A program made the translations under genes and the position numbers. From JTS-RE37 sp041743425 (GTDB taxonomy: Bacteria; Bacteroidota; Bacteroidia; Flavobacteriales; Flavobacteriaceae): 14,015 nt of DNA. The notes beneath the pieces were generated by a model. The model was not told where the DNA came from. It saw only the letters and a list, made by a program, of their open reading frames with translations, and searched no databases. This document shows, piece after piece, positions 5,848 to 12,141 of this stretch; positions within the stretch are counted from its first letter, which is position 1; each line of letters starts with the position of its first letter. The stretch covers positions 1-14,015 of the forward strand of contig JBGTMS010000049.1 in NCBI GenBank assembly GCA_041743425.1. Reading direction: 5' to 3'.

Positions 5848-7467
5848 ATGAGATACCGACTCCTTACCGCCGTGTTGTGCTTTTTGCCTCTGATGGGAAG
5901 TGCCCAGGAAAAAGGACTGGATGACAAGGTAAATGATGCTTTTATGCCATTTGCGGTTTGGTGGGAAAGTTTAATTCTGACGCCGATTCCGGTGGCGGGT
6001 TATAACCTTCCCGTAGTCCTTATCCTTCTGATCTTTGGAGCTACTTTTTTTACTATTTATTTTAAATTTCCCAACGTCATGAAGTTTCCGATGGCAATCA
6101 ATGTGGTTCGCGGAAAATATGAGGAGATTGAGAAGTACGGTCTGGAAAAAGTAGAATTGCACATGACCGAAGACGGCGATATTCCTGATACCATAAGGGA
6201 TGAGAGCGAAGAAGGAGAGGTCAGTCATTTCCAGGCCCTTGCGACGGCGGTCTCGGGAACGGTTGGACTAGGCAATATTGCGGGGGTAGCGGTTGCCATT
6301 GCCCTCGGGGGCCCTGGTGCTACCTTCTGGATGATTGTTTGCGGATTGATAGGGATGTCAACAAAATTTGTCGAATGCACTCTGGGCGTTAAATACAGGG
6401 ATCTGGGGCCGGACGGTACAGTGTATGGCGGACCGATGTATTACCTCTCCAAAGGTCTTAAGGAGAAAGGATGGACCGGCTTAGGAAAGGTACTGGCCCT
6501 TGTTTTTGCAGTGCTTTGCGTTGGAGCCTCCTTCGGTGGCGGTAATGCGTTCCAATCCAATCAGGCAGCAGTTCAGATCACCACAATGTTAGGTCTGGAA
6601 GGGGGAGCAACCGGGGTCATTATAGGGGTGGTTCTGGCAACGCTTGTAGGCATTGTAATTATCGGAGGTATTAAAAAGATTGCGAGTGTCACTGAGAAGA
6701 TCGTACCCTTCATGGCCGGGATTTATGTTCTTGCTTCGCTAGTGATCATCTTTGCCAATATAAAATATCTGGGAGCCGCCTTTTCTATGATTATCGAGGG
6801 GGCCTTTACGCCTGCAGCCGGGATTGGAGGAGTTCTGGGGGTCATTATTGTCGGATTTCAGAGAGCCGCGTTTTCTAATGAAGCGGGGGCAGGTTCAGCA
6901 GCCATTGCCCATTCTGCGGTAAAGACGAGATATCCTGCCAGCGAGGGAGTAGTTGCCCTGCTTGAACCATTTATAGATACGGTCGTGATATGTACCATGA
7001 CGGCTCTTGTTATCATTTTCTTTAATATAGATGCCGGAGCGTTTGATTATGGAAATGCCGTAGGAAGTACGGTGCTTCTAAACGAATCGGGGACGTATAT
7101 TGGAGGAGTAGACCTCACATCTATGGCGTACGATTCTGTCATCCCCGGCTTCAGATATGTACTGACACTGGCAATTATTCTCTTTGCTTTTTCAACGATG
7201 ATCTCCTGGTCCTATTACGGGTTGCAGGCATGGAAATACCTCTTTGGCCGTGGCAAGGCGGCTGATATTCTTTACAAAATACTATTCCTGCTGTTTGTAG
7301 TAGTAGGAGCAGCAGCTACCCTCGATGCCGTAATCAAATTTTCTGATGCCATGATCCTCGCGTTGGTTTTTCCAAACATGGTAGGATTGCTTATTCTGTT
7401 TCCCAGGGTAAAGAAAAGTCTGGACCGGTATATGGATGCCATTGGAAAGGTGTATGGAAAGAATTAA
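5848..7467 (+). CDS. Alanine/glycine:cation symporter family protein (AGCS)
   Basis: A 539-residue polytopic membrane protein of the AGCS family, which imports alanine or glycine with sodium or protons. Family signatures are clear: ATAVSGTVGLGNIAGVAVAI and GGPGATFWMIVCGLIGMSTKFVE near residues 130-175, YGGPMYYLSKGLKEKG, and FQRAAFSNEAGAGSAAIAHS. About ten to eleven hydrophobic segments follow. The N-terminus looks like a cleavable signal peptide (MRYRLLTAVLCFLPLMGSAQ). Between the first two transport helices there is an unusually long acidic insert (about residues 88-125, with EEIEKYGLEKVELHMTEDG and RDESEEGE). It heads a likely operon with the helix-hairpin-helix gene, whose TTG start follows 9 nt after the stop. 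The exact amino acid is not predictable. Confidence 0.93.
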   Translation: MRYRLLTAVLCFLPLMGSAQEKGLDDKVNDAFMPFAVWWESLILTPIPVAGYNLPVVLILLIFGATFFTIYFKFPNVMKFPMAINVVRGKYEEIEKYGLEKVELHMTEDGDIPDTIRDESEEGEVSHFQALATAVSGTVGLGNIAGVAVAIALGGPGATFWMIVCGLIGMSTKFVECTLGVKYRDLGPDGTVYGGPMYYLSKGLKEKGWTGLGKVLALVFAVLCVGASFGGGNAFQSNQAAVQITTMLGLEGGATGVIIGVVLATLVGIVIIGGIKKIASVTEKIVPFMAGIYVLASLVIIFANIKYLGAAFSMIIEGAFTPAAGIGGVLGVIIVGFQRAAFSNEAGAGSAAIAHSAVKTRYPASEGVVALLEPFIDTVVICTMTALVIIFFNIDAGAFDYGNAVGSTVLLNESGTYIGGVDLTSMAYDSVIPGFRYVLTLAIILFAFSTMISWSYYGLQAWKYLFGRGKAADILYKILFLLFVVVGAAATLDAVIKFSDAMILALVFPNMVGLLILFPRVKKSLDRYMDAIGKVYGKN

Positions 7468-7476
7468 CGTGCGCTC

Positions 7477-8349
7477 TTGAAAAAAGTAAGATCCCACCTC
7501 AGTTTCAGTAAACAGGAACGCAGTGGAATCTTTTTTTTATTGCTGGTTATCGTGCTTCTGCAGACAGTTCATTACACCCTTAGGCTTAAGTCAAATACCG
7601 CGGAATCGGCAACTTTTCTCGGGGATTCCGTTGCCCGTGAGGTATGGGAAGCCCTGGCAGACGATTCAGTTTTGGCAGACAGCGTGCATATCTACCCCTT
7701 CAACCCGAATTACATAAGTGATTACAAAGCATATACGATTGGGATCTCTCCACTGGAAATGGACCGTTTGCAGGCATTCCGGAGAAGTGGAAAGTTTATC
7801 AACTCGGCATTCGATTTCCAGAAAGTCACCCTGGTGTCCGATTCACTTCTGAAAGTGCTCAGCCCTTATTTCAAATTTCCTGCATGGCACCGTGGCGGGC
7901 AGAAGAAAACACCGTTTCCTGTAGCCCGAACAAAAGCTGCCATCGGCCGGATCCCCGCAGAATTGAATACCGCCAGCGAGGCTTCGCTCATGGTGGTACC
8001 CGGGATAGGAGAGAAACTGGCTTCGAGGATCGTCAAATTCAGGATGGCATTAGGTGGATTTGTGGAGGAGGATCAGTTGTATGACGTTTACGGCCTTGAT
8101 TCTGCCGTTGTGAAGCGCACTTTTCTTTACTTCAGAGTTCTGGATCCCCCTGAGGTTCAAAAGCTGAATGTCAATCTGGCCACGGCGGAACAGCTCTCCG
8201 GAATAACCTATTTAAGATATGAAGTGATCCGCAACATTATCAACTACCGGGAAGAGGTCGGTAATATCCGTTCATTGGACGAATTGAAGGGGATAGAGGG
8301 ATTCCCTGTCGACAGGATTGACAGAATTAAGCTATATTTGACGCTCTAA
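7477..8349 (+). CDS. Membrane-anchored helix-hairpin-helix (ComEA-like) protein, TTG start
   Basis: The 290-residue protein must start at the TTG at 7477: the stop of the symporter lies in the same frame 9 nt upstream and the next in-frame ATG is far inside the protein. The N-terminus is basic (KKVRSHLSFSKQERSG) followed by one membrane helix (about residues 17-35, GIFFLLLVIVLLQTVHYTL). The C-terminal part carries tandem helix-hairpin-helix modules: LNTASEASLMVVPGIGEKLASRIVKFR with the typical GIG hairpin, and VNLATAEQLSGITYLRYEVIRNIINYR. A more divergent one lies around YKAYTIGISPLEMDRLQAFR. ComEA-type HhH domains bind DNA non-specifically during uptake, but many Bacteroidota members are uncharacterised. 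No competence gene is next to it. It sits between a transporter and an acyl-CoA dehydrogenase, with 9-nt spacers on both sides. Confidence 0.88.
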   Translation: MKKVRSHLSFSKQERSGIFFLLLVIVLLQTVHYTLRLKSNTAESATFLGDSVAREVWEALADDSVLADSVHIYPFNPNYISDYKAYTIGISPLEMDRLQAFRRSGKFINSAFDFQKVTLVSDSLLKVLSPYFKFPAWHRGGQKKTPFPVARTKAAIGRIPAELNTASEASLMVVPGIGEKLASRIVKFRMALGGFVEEDQLYDVYGLDSAVVKRTFLYFRVLDPPEVQKLNVNLATAEQLSGITYLRYEVIRNIINYREEVGNIRSLDELKGIEGFPVDRIDRIKLYLTL

Positions 8350-8358
8350 ATTGCTATA

Positions 8359-9522
8359 ATGATTACAGATACGATTTCGGCCCTGAGCTTTGACTATTCA
8401 GAAACACAGCAAATGGTAGCACAGGCTGCCAGGGACTTCGCCGAACAATATATCAGGCCTCATATTATGGAATGGGATGAAGCGCAGACGTTTCCCGCGC
8501 CCCTTTTCAAAAAAGCCGGAGAAATGGGATTTATGGGGATTCTTGTAGGGACCGAACTCGGAGGTTCCGGATTGGGGTATCATGAATACGTGGCCATAAT
8601 TACAGAAATTTCAAAAGTTGATCCCTCGATTGGCCTCTCTCTCGCGGCACATAATTCCCTCTGTACCAATCACATTTTAAGCTTTGGGAACAATGAACAG
8701 CGTGAACGATGGATTCCAAAACTCGCAACAGCGGAATGGCTGGGGGCATGGGGTCTGACGGAGCATAATACAGGCTCGGATGCCGGGGGAATGAATACCA
8801 CCGCAGTAAAGGACGGCAACGGCTGGATCATCAATGGCGCTAAAAACTTTATTACGCATGGTATCAGCGGAGATATTGCCGTTGTAATTGCCCGAACCGG
8901 AAAAAAGGGAGATAGCCACGGGATGACCGCTTTTGTGCTCGAGAAGGGCATGGACGGATTTTCAAGTGGAAAAAAGGAAAATAAATTGGGAATGCGTGCC
9001 AGTGAAACGGCGGAAATGATCTTCACGGACTGCAGGGTACCCGATTCCCACCGTCTGGGAGAACCCGGTGCGGGTTTTGTTCAGTCCATGAAAATACTTG
9101 ATGGTGGCAGGATTTCTATTGGAGCCCTTTCCCTCGGCATTGCCAAGGGTGCCTATGAAGCAGCGCTGGCGTATTCCAAGGAACGGGTGCAGTTTGGAAA
9201 GCCCATCAGTGAATTTCAGGGGATTTCCTTTAAACTTGCAGAGATGGCCACGGAAATTGAGGCCTCCGAATTGTTGCTCCACAAAGCCGCATTTCTGAAG
9301 AACGAAGGCAGAGAGATGACCAAGTTCAGCGCAATGGCGAAAATGTATGCTTCGGAAGTCTGTGTAAGGGTAGCCAATGAGGCTGTGCAGATTCATGGAG
9401 GATATGGCTATACGAAGGATTACCCTGTGGAAAAATTTTACCGTGATTCCAAGCTCTGCACGATTGGTGAAGGCACCACCGAAATTCAGAAGATTGTGAT
9501 TGCCAAGAATATTTTAAAATAA
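8359..9522 (+). CDS. Acyl-CoA dehydrogenase
   Basis: A 387-residue FAD-dependent acyl-CoA dehydrogenase, catalysing the first (alpha,beta-desaturation) step in fatty acid or branched-chain acyl-CoA breakdown. Both family signatures are present: WGLTEHNTGSDAGG (flavin/substrate side) and QIHGGYGYTKDYPVEKFYRD near the C-terminus. The expected catalytic glutamate is in TIGEGTTEIQK (Glu371). The length is typical of short- and medium-chain enzymes. It follows the helix-hairpin-helix gene by 9 nt in the same frame, so it is probably the last gene of the symporter operon. No terminator is visible after it. Chain-length preference cannot be decided from these motifs. Confidence 0.94.
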   Translation: MITDTISALSFDYSETQQMVAQAARDFAEQYIRPHIMEWDEAQTFPAPLFKKAGEMGFMGILVGTELGGSGLGYHEYVAIITEISKVDPSIGLSLAAHNSLCTNHILSFGNNEQRERWIPKLATAEWLGAWGLTEHNTGSDAGGMNTTAVKDGNGWIINGAKNFITHGISGDIAVVIARTGKKGDSHGMTAFVLEKGMDGFSSGKKENKLGMRASETAEMIFTDCRVPDSHRLGEPGAGFVQSMKILDGGRISIGALSLGIAKGAYEAALAYSKERVQFGKPISEFQGISFKLAEMATEIEASELLLHKAAFLKNEGREMTKFSAMAKMYASEVCVRVANEAVQIHGGYGYTKDYPVEKFYRDSKLCTIGEGTTEIQKIVIAKNILK

Positions 9523-9548
9523 ATAGTTTTCATTTCACTTATTCCCAT

Positions 9549-9556
9549 TATATTTG
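9549..9556 (+). promoter_or_regulatory. -7 box (TATATTTG) of rpsU
   Basis: TATATTTG fits TAnnTTTG, with a TTTC 17 nt upstream as a possible -33 element. The expected transcript would have a short leader of about 30 nt containing the rpsU Shine-Dalgarno. Confidence 0.55.
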
Positions 9557-9573
9557 CACTCTCAAATCATTAA

Positions 9574-9584
9574 AGAAAGGAGGT
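9574..9584 (+). promoter_or_regulatory. Exceptionally strong Shine-Dalgarno of rpsU
   Basis: The stretch AGAAAGGAGGT is complementary over 11 nt to the usual 16S rRNA 3' end and ends 8 nt before the rpsU ATG. Clear, well-spaced Shine-Dalgarno sequences are missing before the other genes here, as is general in Bacteroidota. In Flavobacterium johnsoniae the anti-SD is masked in ribosomes containing bS21, and ribosomes lacking bS21 favour the rpsU message. By analogy this site should mediate autoregulation. Confidence 0.85.
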
Positions 9585-9592
9585 TGTAGCCC

Positions 9593-9787
9593 ATGTTAAT
9601 AATACCTGTAAAAGAAGGAGAAAATATAGACCGCGCTCTGAAACGCTTCAAACGTAAGTTCGACAGAACCGGGACCATGCGACAACTACGTAAACGACAG
9701 CAGTTTACAAAACCCTCCGTAGAACGCAGACAACAGGTTCAAAAGGCCCAGTATATTCAGGGTTTAAGGGATCAGGAAGAGATTTAG
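9593..9787 (+). CDS. rpsU: 30S ribosomal protein bS21
   Basis: A 64-residue, highly basic protein, MLIIPVKEGENIDRALKRFK at its start and ending QGLRDQEEI, recognisable as bS21. It binds the small-subunit platform close to the 3' end of 16S rRNA. In Bacteroidota it takes part in hiding the anti-Shine-Dalgarno, which explains why most genes of the phylum lack an SD. The gene stands alone between its own promoter box and a strong terminator. Its own start is preceded by an extreme Shine-Dalgarno, so its synthesis is expected to rise when free or bS21-less ribosomes accumulate. The length is normal for the family in this phylum. Confidence 0.97.
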   Translation: MLIIPVKEGENIDRALKRFKRKFDRTGTMRQLRKRQQFTKPSVERRQQVQKAQYIQGLRDQEEI

Positions 9788-9816
9788 GAATTCTCTTTTC
9801 CAATGACAAATTTAAC

Positions 9817-9850
9817 GCGCTTCTGATCTTTTCAGAAGCGCTTTTTTTTT
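9817..9850 (+). terminator. Intrinsic terminator after rpsU
   Basis: A perfect 10-bp stem, GCGCTTCTGA (9817-9826) with TCAGAAGCGC (9832-9841) around a 5-nt loop, is followed by nine T. It closes the single-gene rpsU transcript. Confidence 0.96.
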
Positions 9851-9884
9851 ACCACAGTTTTAGGAGGTTTTGTAGTTTTACAAT

Positions 9885-10775
9885 ATGTCTGTCGCTTCCT
9901 TTATTTCCTATTTGGCGCTTGAGAGGAAATTTTCCCCCCACACGGTAAACGCATATACAAGTGATCTTGCGGAATTTCATGCTTTTTACCTGGGTCAGCA
10001 CGGCGTGGATGCAACGGAGGACGTCAATTATGGAAGTATCCGGAGCTGGATCGTTTTTCTCGTAGAGCATCAGTTGTCCAACAGATCTGTGAACAGAAAG
10101 ATCGCTTCGCTGAAGGCCTATTTCAAGTTCCTTGTTCAGGTGGAGAGGATAGATGTGAGTCCCCTGGCAACGCATAAGGCGCTTAAAACACCCAAAAAGG
10201 TCGAAATTCCATTTTCTGAGAAAGAGATGGATCAGGTTCTGCTGCAATTCCAATTCGAAGACACATTTGAAGGACAAAGGGATAAAATGCTGATTGAGCT
10301 ACTCTATACATCGGGTATCCGTCGTTCTGAACTTATAAATCTAAAATTGAAGGACCTCAATTTTCACGGAAAGACTTTGAAGGTGCTTGGAAAACGAAAT
10401 AAAGAACGTGTCATTCCGCTGCTTTCCCAAACTTGTGAGCACCTGGCCGACTATCTTAAATCACGTGAGGAAGTGGTAAAATGCCAGGCTGAATCATTTG
10501 TTTTCATCTCTAAAAGTGGTCATAAAATGTACGAAACACTTGTGTACAGGATAATAAATAGGTATTTTAGTAAGGTCTCTTCAAAAGTGAAAAAGAGTCC
10601 GCATATTTTACGGCATACCTTTGCCACCCACCTGCTATCCAATGGAGCAGATCTTAATTCAGTGAAGGAATTGCTGGGACATTCAAGTTTGGCATCAACG
10701 CAGGTTTATACCCACAACAGTATTGCCGAACTTAAAAAAGCGCACAGGGCTGCGCATCCCAGAAGCCGGGAATAG
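9885..10775 (+). CDS. xerC: Tyrosine recombinase, XerC/XerD type
   Basis: A 296-residue tyrosine recombinase. An N-terminal SAM-like core-binding domain (ISYLALERKFSPHTVNAYTSDL) is followed by the catalytic domain with the complete active site: Arg146 (TSGIRRSEL), Lys170 (LGKRNKER), His240 and Arg243 (SPHILRHTFATHLL), His266 (LLGHSSLASTQ) and the nucleophile Tyr275 (QVYTH). XerC/D enzymes resolve chromosome dimers at dif near replication termination. Length and full catalytic set agree with a housekeeping Xer rather than a phage integrase, and no element ends are visible near it. Only 34 nt separate it from the rpsU terminator. A weak -7-like TAGTTTTA at 9873-9880 lies just before the ATG, so its promoter is uncertain. 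Whether it is XerC or XerD cannot be settled here. Confidence 0.9.
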   Translation: MSVASFISYLALERKFSPHTVNAYTSDLAEFHAFYLGQHGVDATEDVNYGSIRSWIVFLVEHQLSNRSVNRKIASLKAYFKFLVQVERIDVSPLATHKALKTPKKVEIPFSEKEMDQVLLQFQFEDTFEGQRDKMLIELLYTSGIRRSELINLKLKDLNFHGKTLKVLGKRNKERVIPLLSQTCEHLADYLKSREEVVKCQAESFVFISKSGHKMYETLVYRIINRYFSKVSSKVKKSPHILRHTFATHLLSNGADLNSVKELLGHSSLASTQVYTHNSIAELKKAHRAAHPRSRE

Positions 10776-10818
10776 CACCACGTTCTTTAAAATTGTTTCA
10801 TCTTAAAATCCGTAACGA

Positions 10819-11136
10819 ATGAGAGTAATCACACAGTCCGTCAATTTTAACGCTGATGGTAAACTAATCGATTTTGTACAGAAAAGACTTGATAAACTGG
10901 AACTGTTCTATGACAAAGTCATAAGTTCCGAGGTATTTTTAAAGGTTGAAAATACAAGCCTTAAGGAAAATAAGATAGTGGAAATAAAAATGATGGTTCC
11001 CAAAGATCGGTTTCTTGTAAAGAAACAGTGTAAATCCTTTGAGGAAGCTGTCGATTCGGCTTGCGGATCCCTCGAGCGAAAACTGGTGAAAAAGAAGAAA
11101 AAGCCCAGAACCAATGGGGCTCTAAAATTTTTGTAA
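10819..11136 (+). CDS. hpf: Short ribosome hibernation promoting factor (HPF/RaiA family)
   Basis: A 105-residue protein of the ribosome-associated inhibitor A fold: MRVITQSVNFNADGKLIDFVQKRL, then KVENTSLKENKIVEIKMMVP, then CKSFEEAVDSACGSLERKL, and a Lys-rich tail (KLVKKKKKPR). These proteins bind the 30S decoding region and hold ribosomes inactive in stationary phase. It is the short form, lacking the C-terminal dimerisation domain of long HPF. It starts 43 nt after the recombinase stop, with no clear promoter in the gap, so the two may be cotranscribed. A hairpin with a T run follows it and overlaps the promoter of the tRNA operon. It fits the translation-related neighbourhood. Confidence 0.93.
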   Translation: MRVITQSVNFNADGKLIDFVQKRLDKLELFYDKVISSEVFLKVENTSLKENKIVEIKMMVPKDRFLVKKQCKSFEEAVDSACGSLERKLVKKKKKPRTNGALKFL

Positions 11137-11142
11137 TTTTGT

Positions 11143-11172
11143 TTTGATTAAAAAAATAATTATCTACATTTG
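11143..11172 (+). promoter_or_regulatory. Promoter of the tRNA-tuf-secE-nusG operon
   Basis: TTTG (11143-11146), an 18-nt spacer and TACATTTG (11165-11172) match the Bacteroidota consensus closely. It lies between hpf and the first tRNA. Transcription should begin near 11178, about 45 nt before tRNA-Thr. Confidence 0.8.
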
Positions 11173-11173
11173 C

Positions 11174-11201
11174 AGTCCGTTAGAAATAGCGGGCTTTTTT
11201 T
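11174..11201 (+). terminator. Terminator hairpin of hpf, overlapping the tRNA-operon start
   Basis: A 9-bp stem (11174-11182 with 11187-11195, two G-U pairs) capped by a GAAA tetraloop is followed by a run of seven T (11195-11201). Coming from hpf it looks like a complete intrinsic terminator. A transcript started at the adjacent promoter near 11178 would lack the first bases of the 5' arm and form only a shorter stem. Confidence 0.7.
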
Positions 11202-11221
11202 GCGATATAATGCTTGAAAAA

Positions 11222-11295
11222 GCCGATGTAGCTCAGCTGGCTAGAGCAGCTGATTTGTAATCAGCAGGTCGTGGGTTCGACTCCCTCCATCGGCT
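11222..11295 (+). tRNA. tRNA-Thr (anticodon TGT)
   Basis: A 74-nt cloverleaf with acceptor arms GCCGATG/CATCGGC. The anticodon stem GCTGA/TCAGC carries the loop TTTGTAA, anticodon TGT, reading ACA. The T arm has one U-U mismatch (positions 50:64). Discriminator T; CCA is not encoded. Confidence 0.97.
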
Positions 11296-11601
11296 CAAGT
11301 TATAAGTGGATTTTCCGGAAGGACAAAGACCAGCTTGAAGCGTTAAAGCGCATTGATAGTTAGTCGATTAAGGGCTTGACAAAGAGGAGGTTGAAAATAG
11401 GTAGACCGAGTTGACCCTGATCTGGCAGTTGCACAAAAGACAGAAGGGAATTGAAGGAGATTGAGATGCGGAGGCAGATAGATCCGGATCGAGGCAGGAG
11501 AGGAAGAAAACCGACCATAGCATAAATTCAAACGTACGGAAGCGATTGGGTTACTAGATTTTGATGCTTCCAAAGTTCATAACGTAGTGAAGATATAGGA
11601 T
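11296..11601 (+). other. 306-nt spacer without recognisable gene inside the tRNA cluster
   Basis: Between tRNA-Thr and tRNA-Tyr no protein, tRNA or 5S rRNA is recognisable. The part from about 11380 to 11520 is strongly purine-rich on the plus strand. It may be transcribed spacer or a decayed remnant; a small RNA cannot be excluded. Confidence 0.5.
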
Positions 11602-11683
11602 GGGGAGATACTCAAGCGGCCAACGAGGACAGACTGTAAATCTGTTGGTTTCACCTTCGCAGGTTCGAATCCTGCTCTCCCCA
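11602..11683 (+). tRNA. tRNA-Tyr (anticodon GTA)
   Basis: An 82-nt class II tRNA with acceptor arms GGGGAGA/TCTCCCC and the long variable arm expected of bacterial tRNA-Tyr. The anticodon loop CTGTAAA gives GTA. Discriminator A; CCA is not encoded. Confidence 0.97.
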
Positions 11684-11742
11684 CGGATATTTTAACCACA
11701 TCCGTCATTGCAGGGGTGTTGACATGTTGAATTGCAAATTAC

Positions 11743-11815
11743 GCGGGAGTAGCTCAGTTGGTAGAGCGTCAGCCTTCCAAGCTGAATGTCGCCGGTTCGA
11801 ACCCGGTCTCCCGCT
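11743..11815 (+). tRNA. tRNA-Gly (anticodon TCC)
   Basis: A 73-nt cloverleaf with acceptor arms GCGGGAG/CTCCCGC. The anticodon stem TCAGC/GCTGA has the loop CTTCCAA, anticodon TCC, reading GGA and GGG. Discriminator T; CCA is not encoded. About 200 nt of spacer with no recognisable gene follows. Confidence 0.97.
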
Positions 11816-12016
11816 CTGAAAACTAAAGGAATATTGTAAAATTTCCTGTGGTTTTGAAATAGTGAAGAAAGCGTTTTGGGTGCGCAAGCTGTACCCGGAA
11901 AATGTTCTTGGGAACTGACCTTCGCTTGACATCCTGGGATAAGCAATTGGTGTTTTTGTAGAAACTGTTGTAGGTGCTGCCGGAACCTTTTTAACATGGA
12001 ACCCTCGACCAAACAT

Positions 12017-12088
12017 GCCGACGTAGCTCAGGGGTAGAGCGTTTCCTTGGTAAGGAAGAGGTCACGGGTTCAATTCCCGTCGTTGGCT
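12017..12088 (+). tRNA. tRNA-Thr (anticodon GGT)
   Basis: A 72-nt cloverleaf with acceptor arms GCCGACG/CGTTGGC (one G-U). The anticodon loop TTGGTAA gives GGT, reading ACC and ACT. Discriminator T; CCA is not encoded. tuf starts 53 nt later, so the tRNA is probably excised from the tuf mRNA leader. Confidence 0.97.
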
Positions 12089-12141
12089 CACTTAGAATAA
12101 TAATTGGACACTAATATAAACTAAGATTAAATCAAATAAAA

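Noticed and set aside
9863..9867. GGAGG upstream of the recombinase as a second Shine-Dalgarno
   Set aside because: It is 17 nt from the ATG, too far for standard pairing, and may be part of the promoter region; probably chance.
9885..10775. Recombinase as part of a mobile element next to the tRNA cluster
   Set aside because: Size, complete XerC/D-like motifs and housekeeping neighbours argue for chromosome-dimer resolution; no attachment sites or cargo genes are seen.
11343..11573. Minus-strand 76-residue open frame in the tRNA spacer
   Set aside because: No recognisable domain, biased composition from a purine-rich strand, and antisense to the tRNA operon.
11702..11735. TTGACA-like sequence before tRNA-Gly as a sigma-70 promoter
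   Set aside because: A matching -10 of the E. coli type is missing, and the phylum uses TTTG/TAnnTTTG boxes; the tRNAs are better explained as one operon.
11692..12016. Two overlapping minus-strand open frames of about 105 residues
   Set aside because: They are antisense translations across tRNA-Gly (GDRVRTGDIQLGRLTLYQLS type), a well-known spurious protein pattern.
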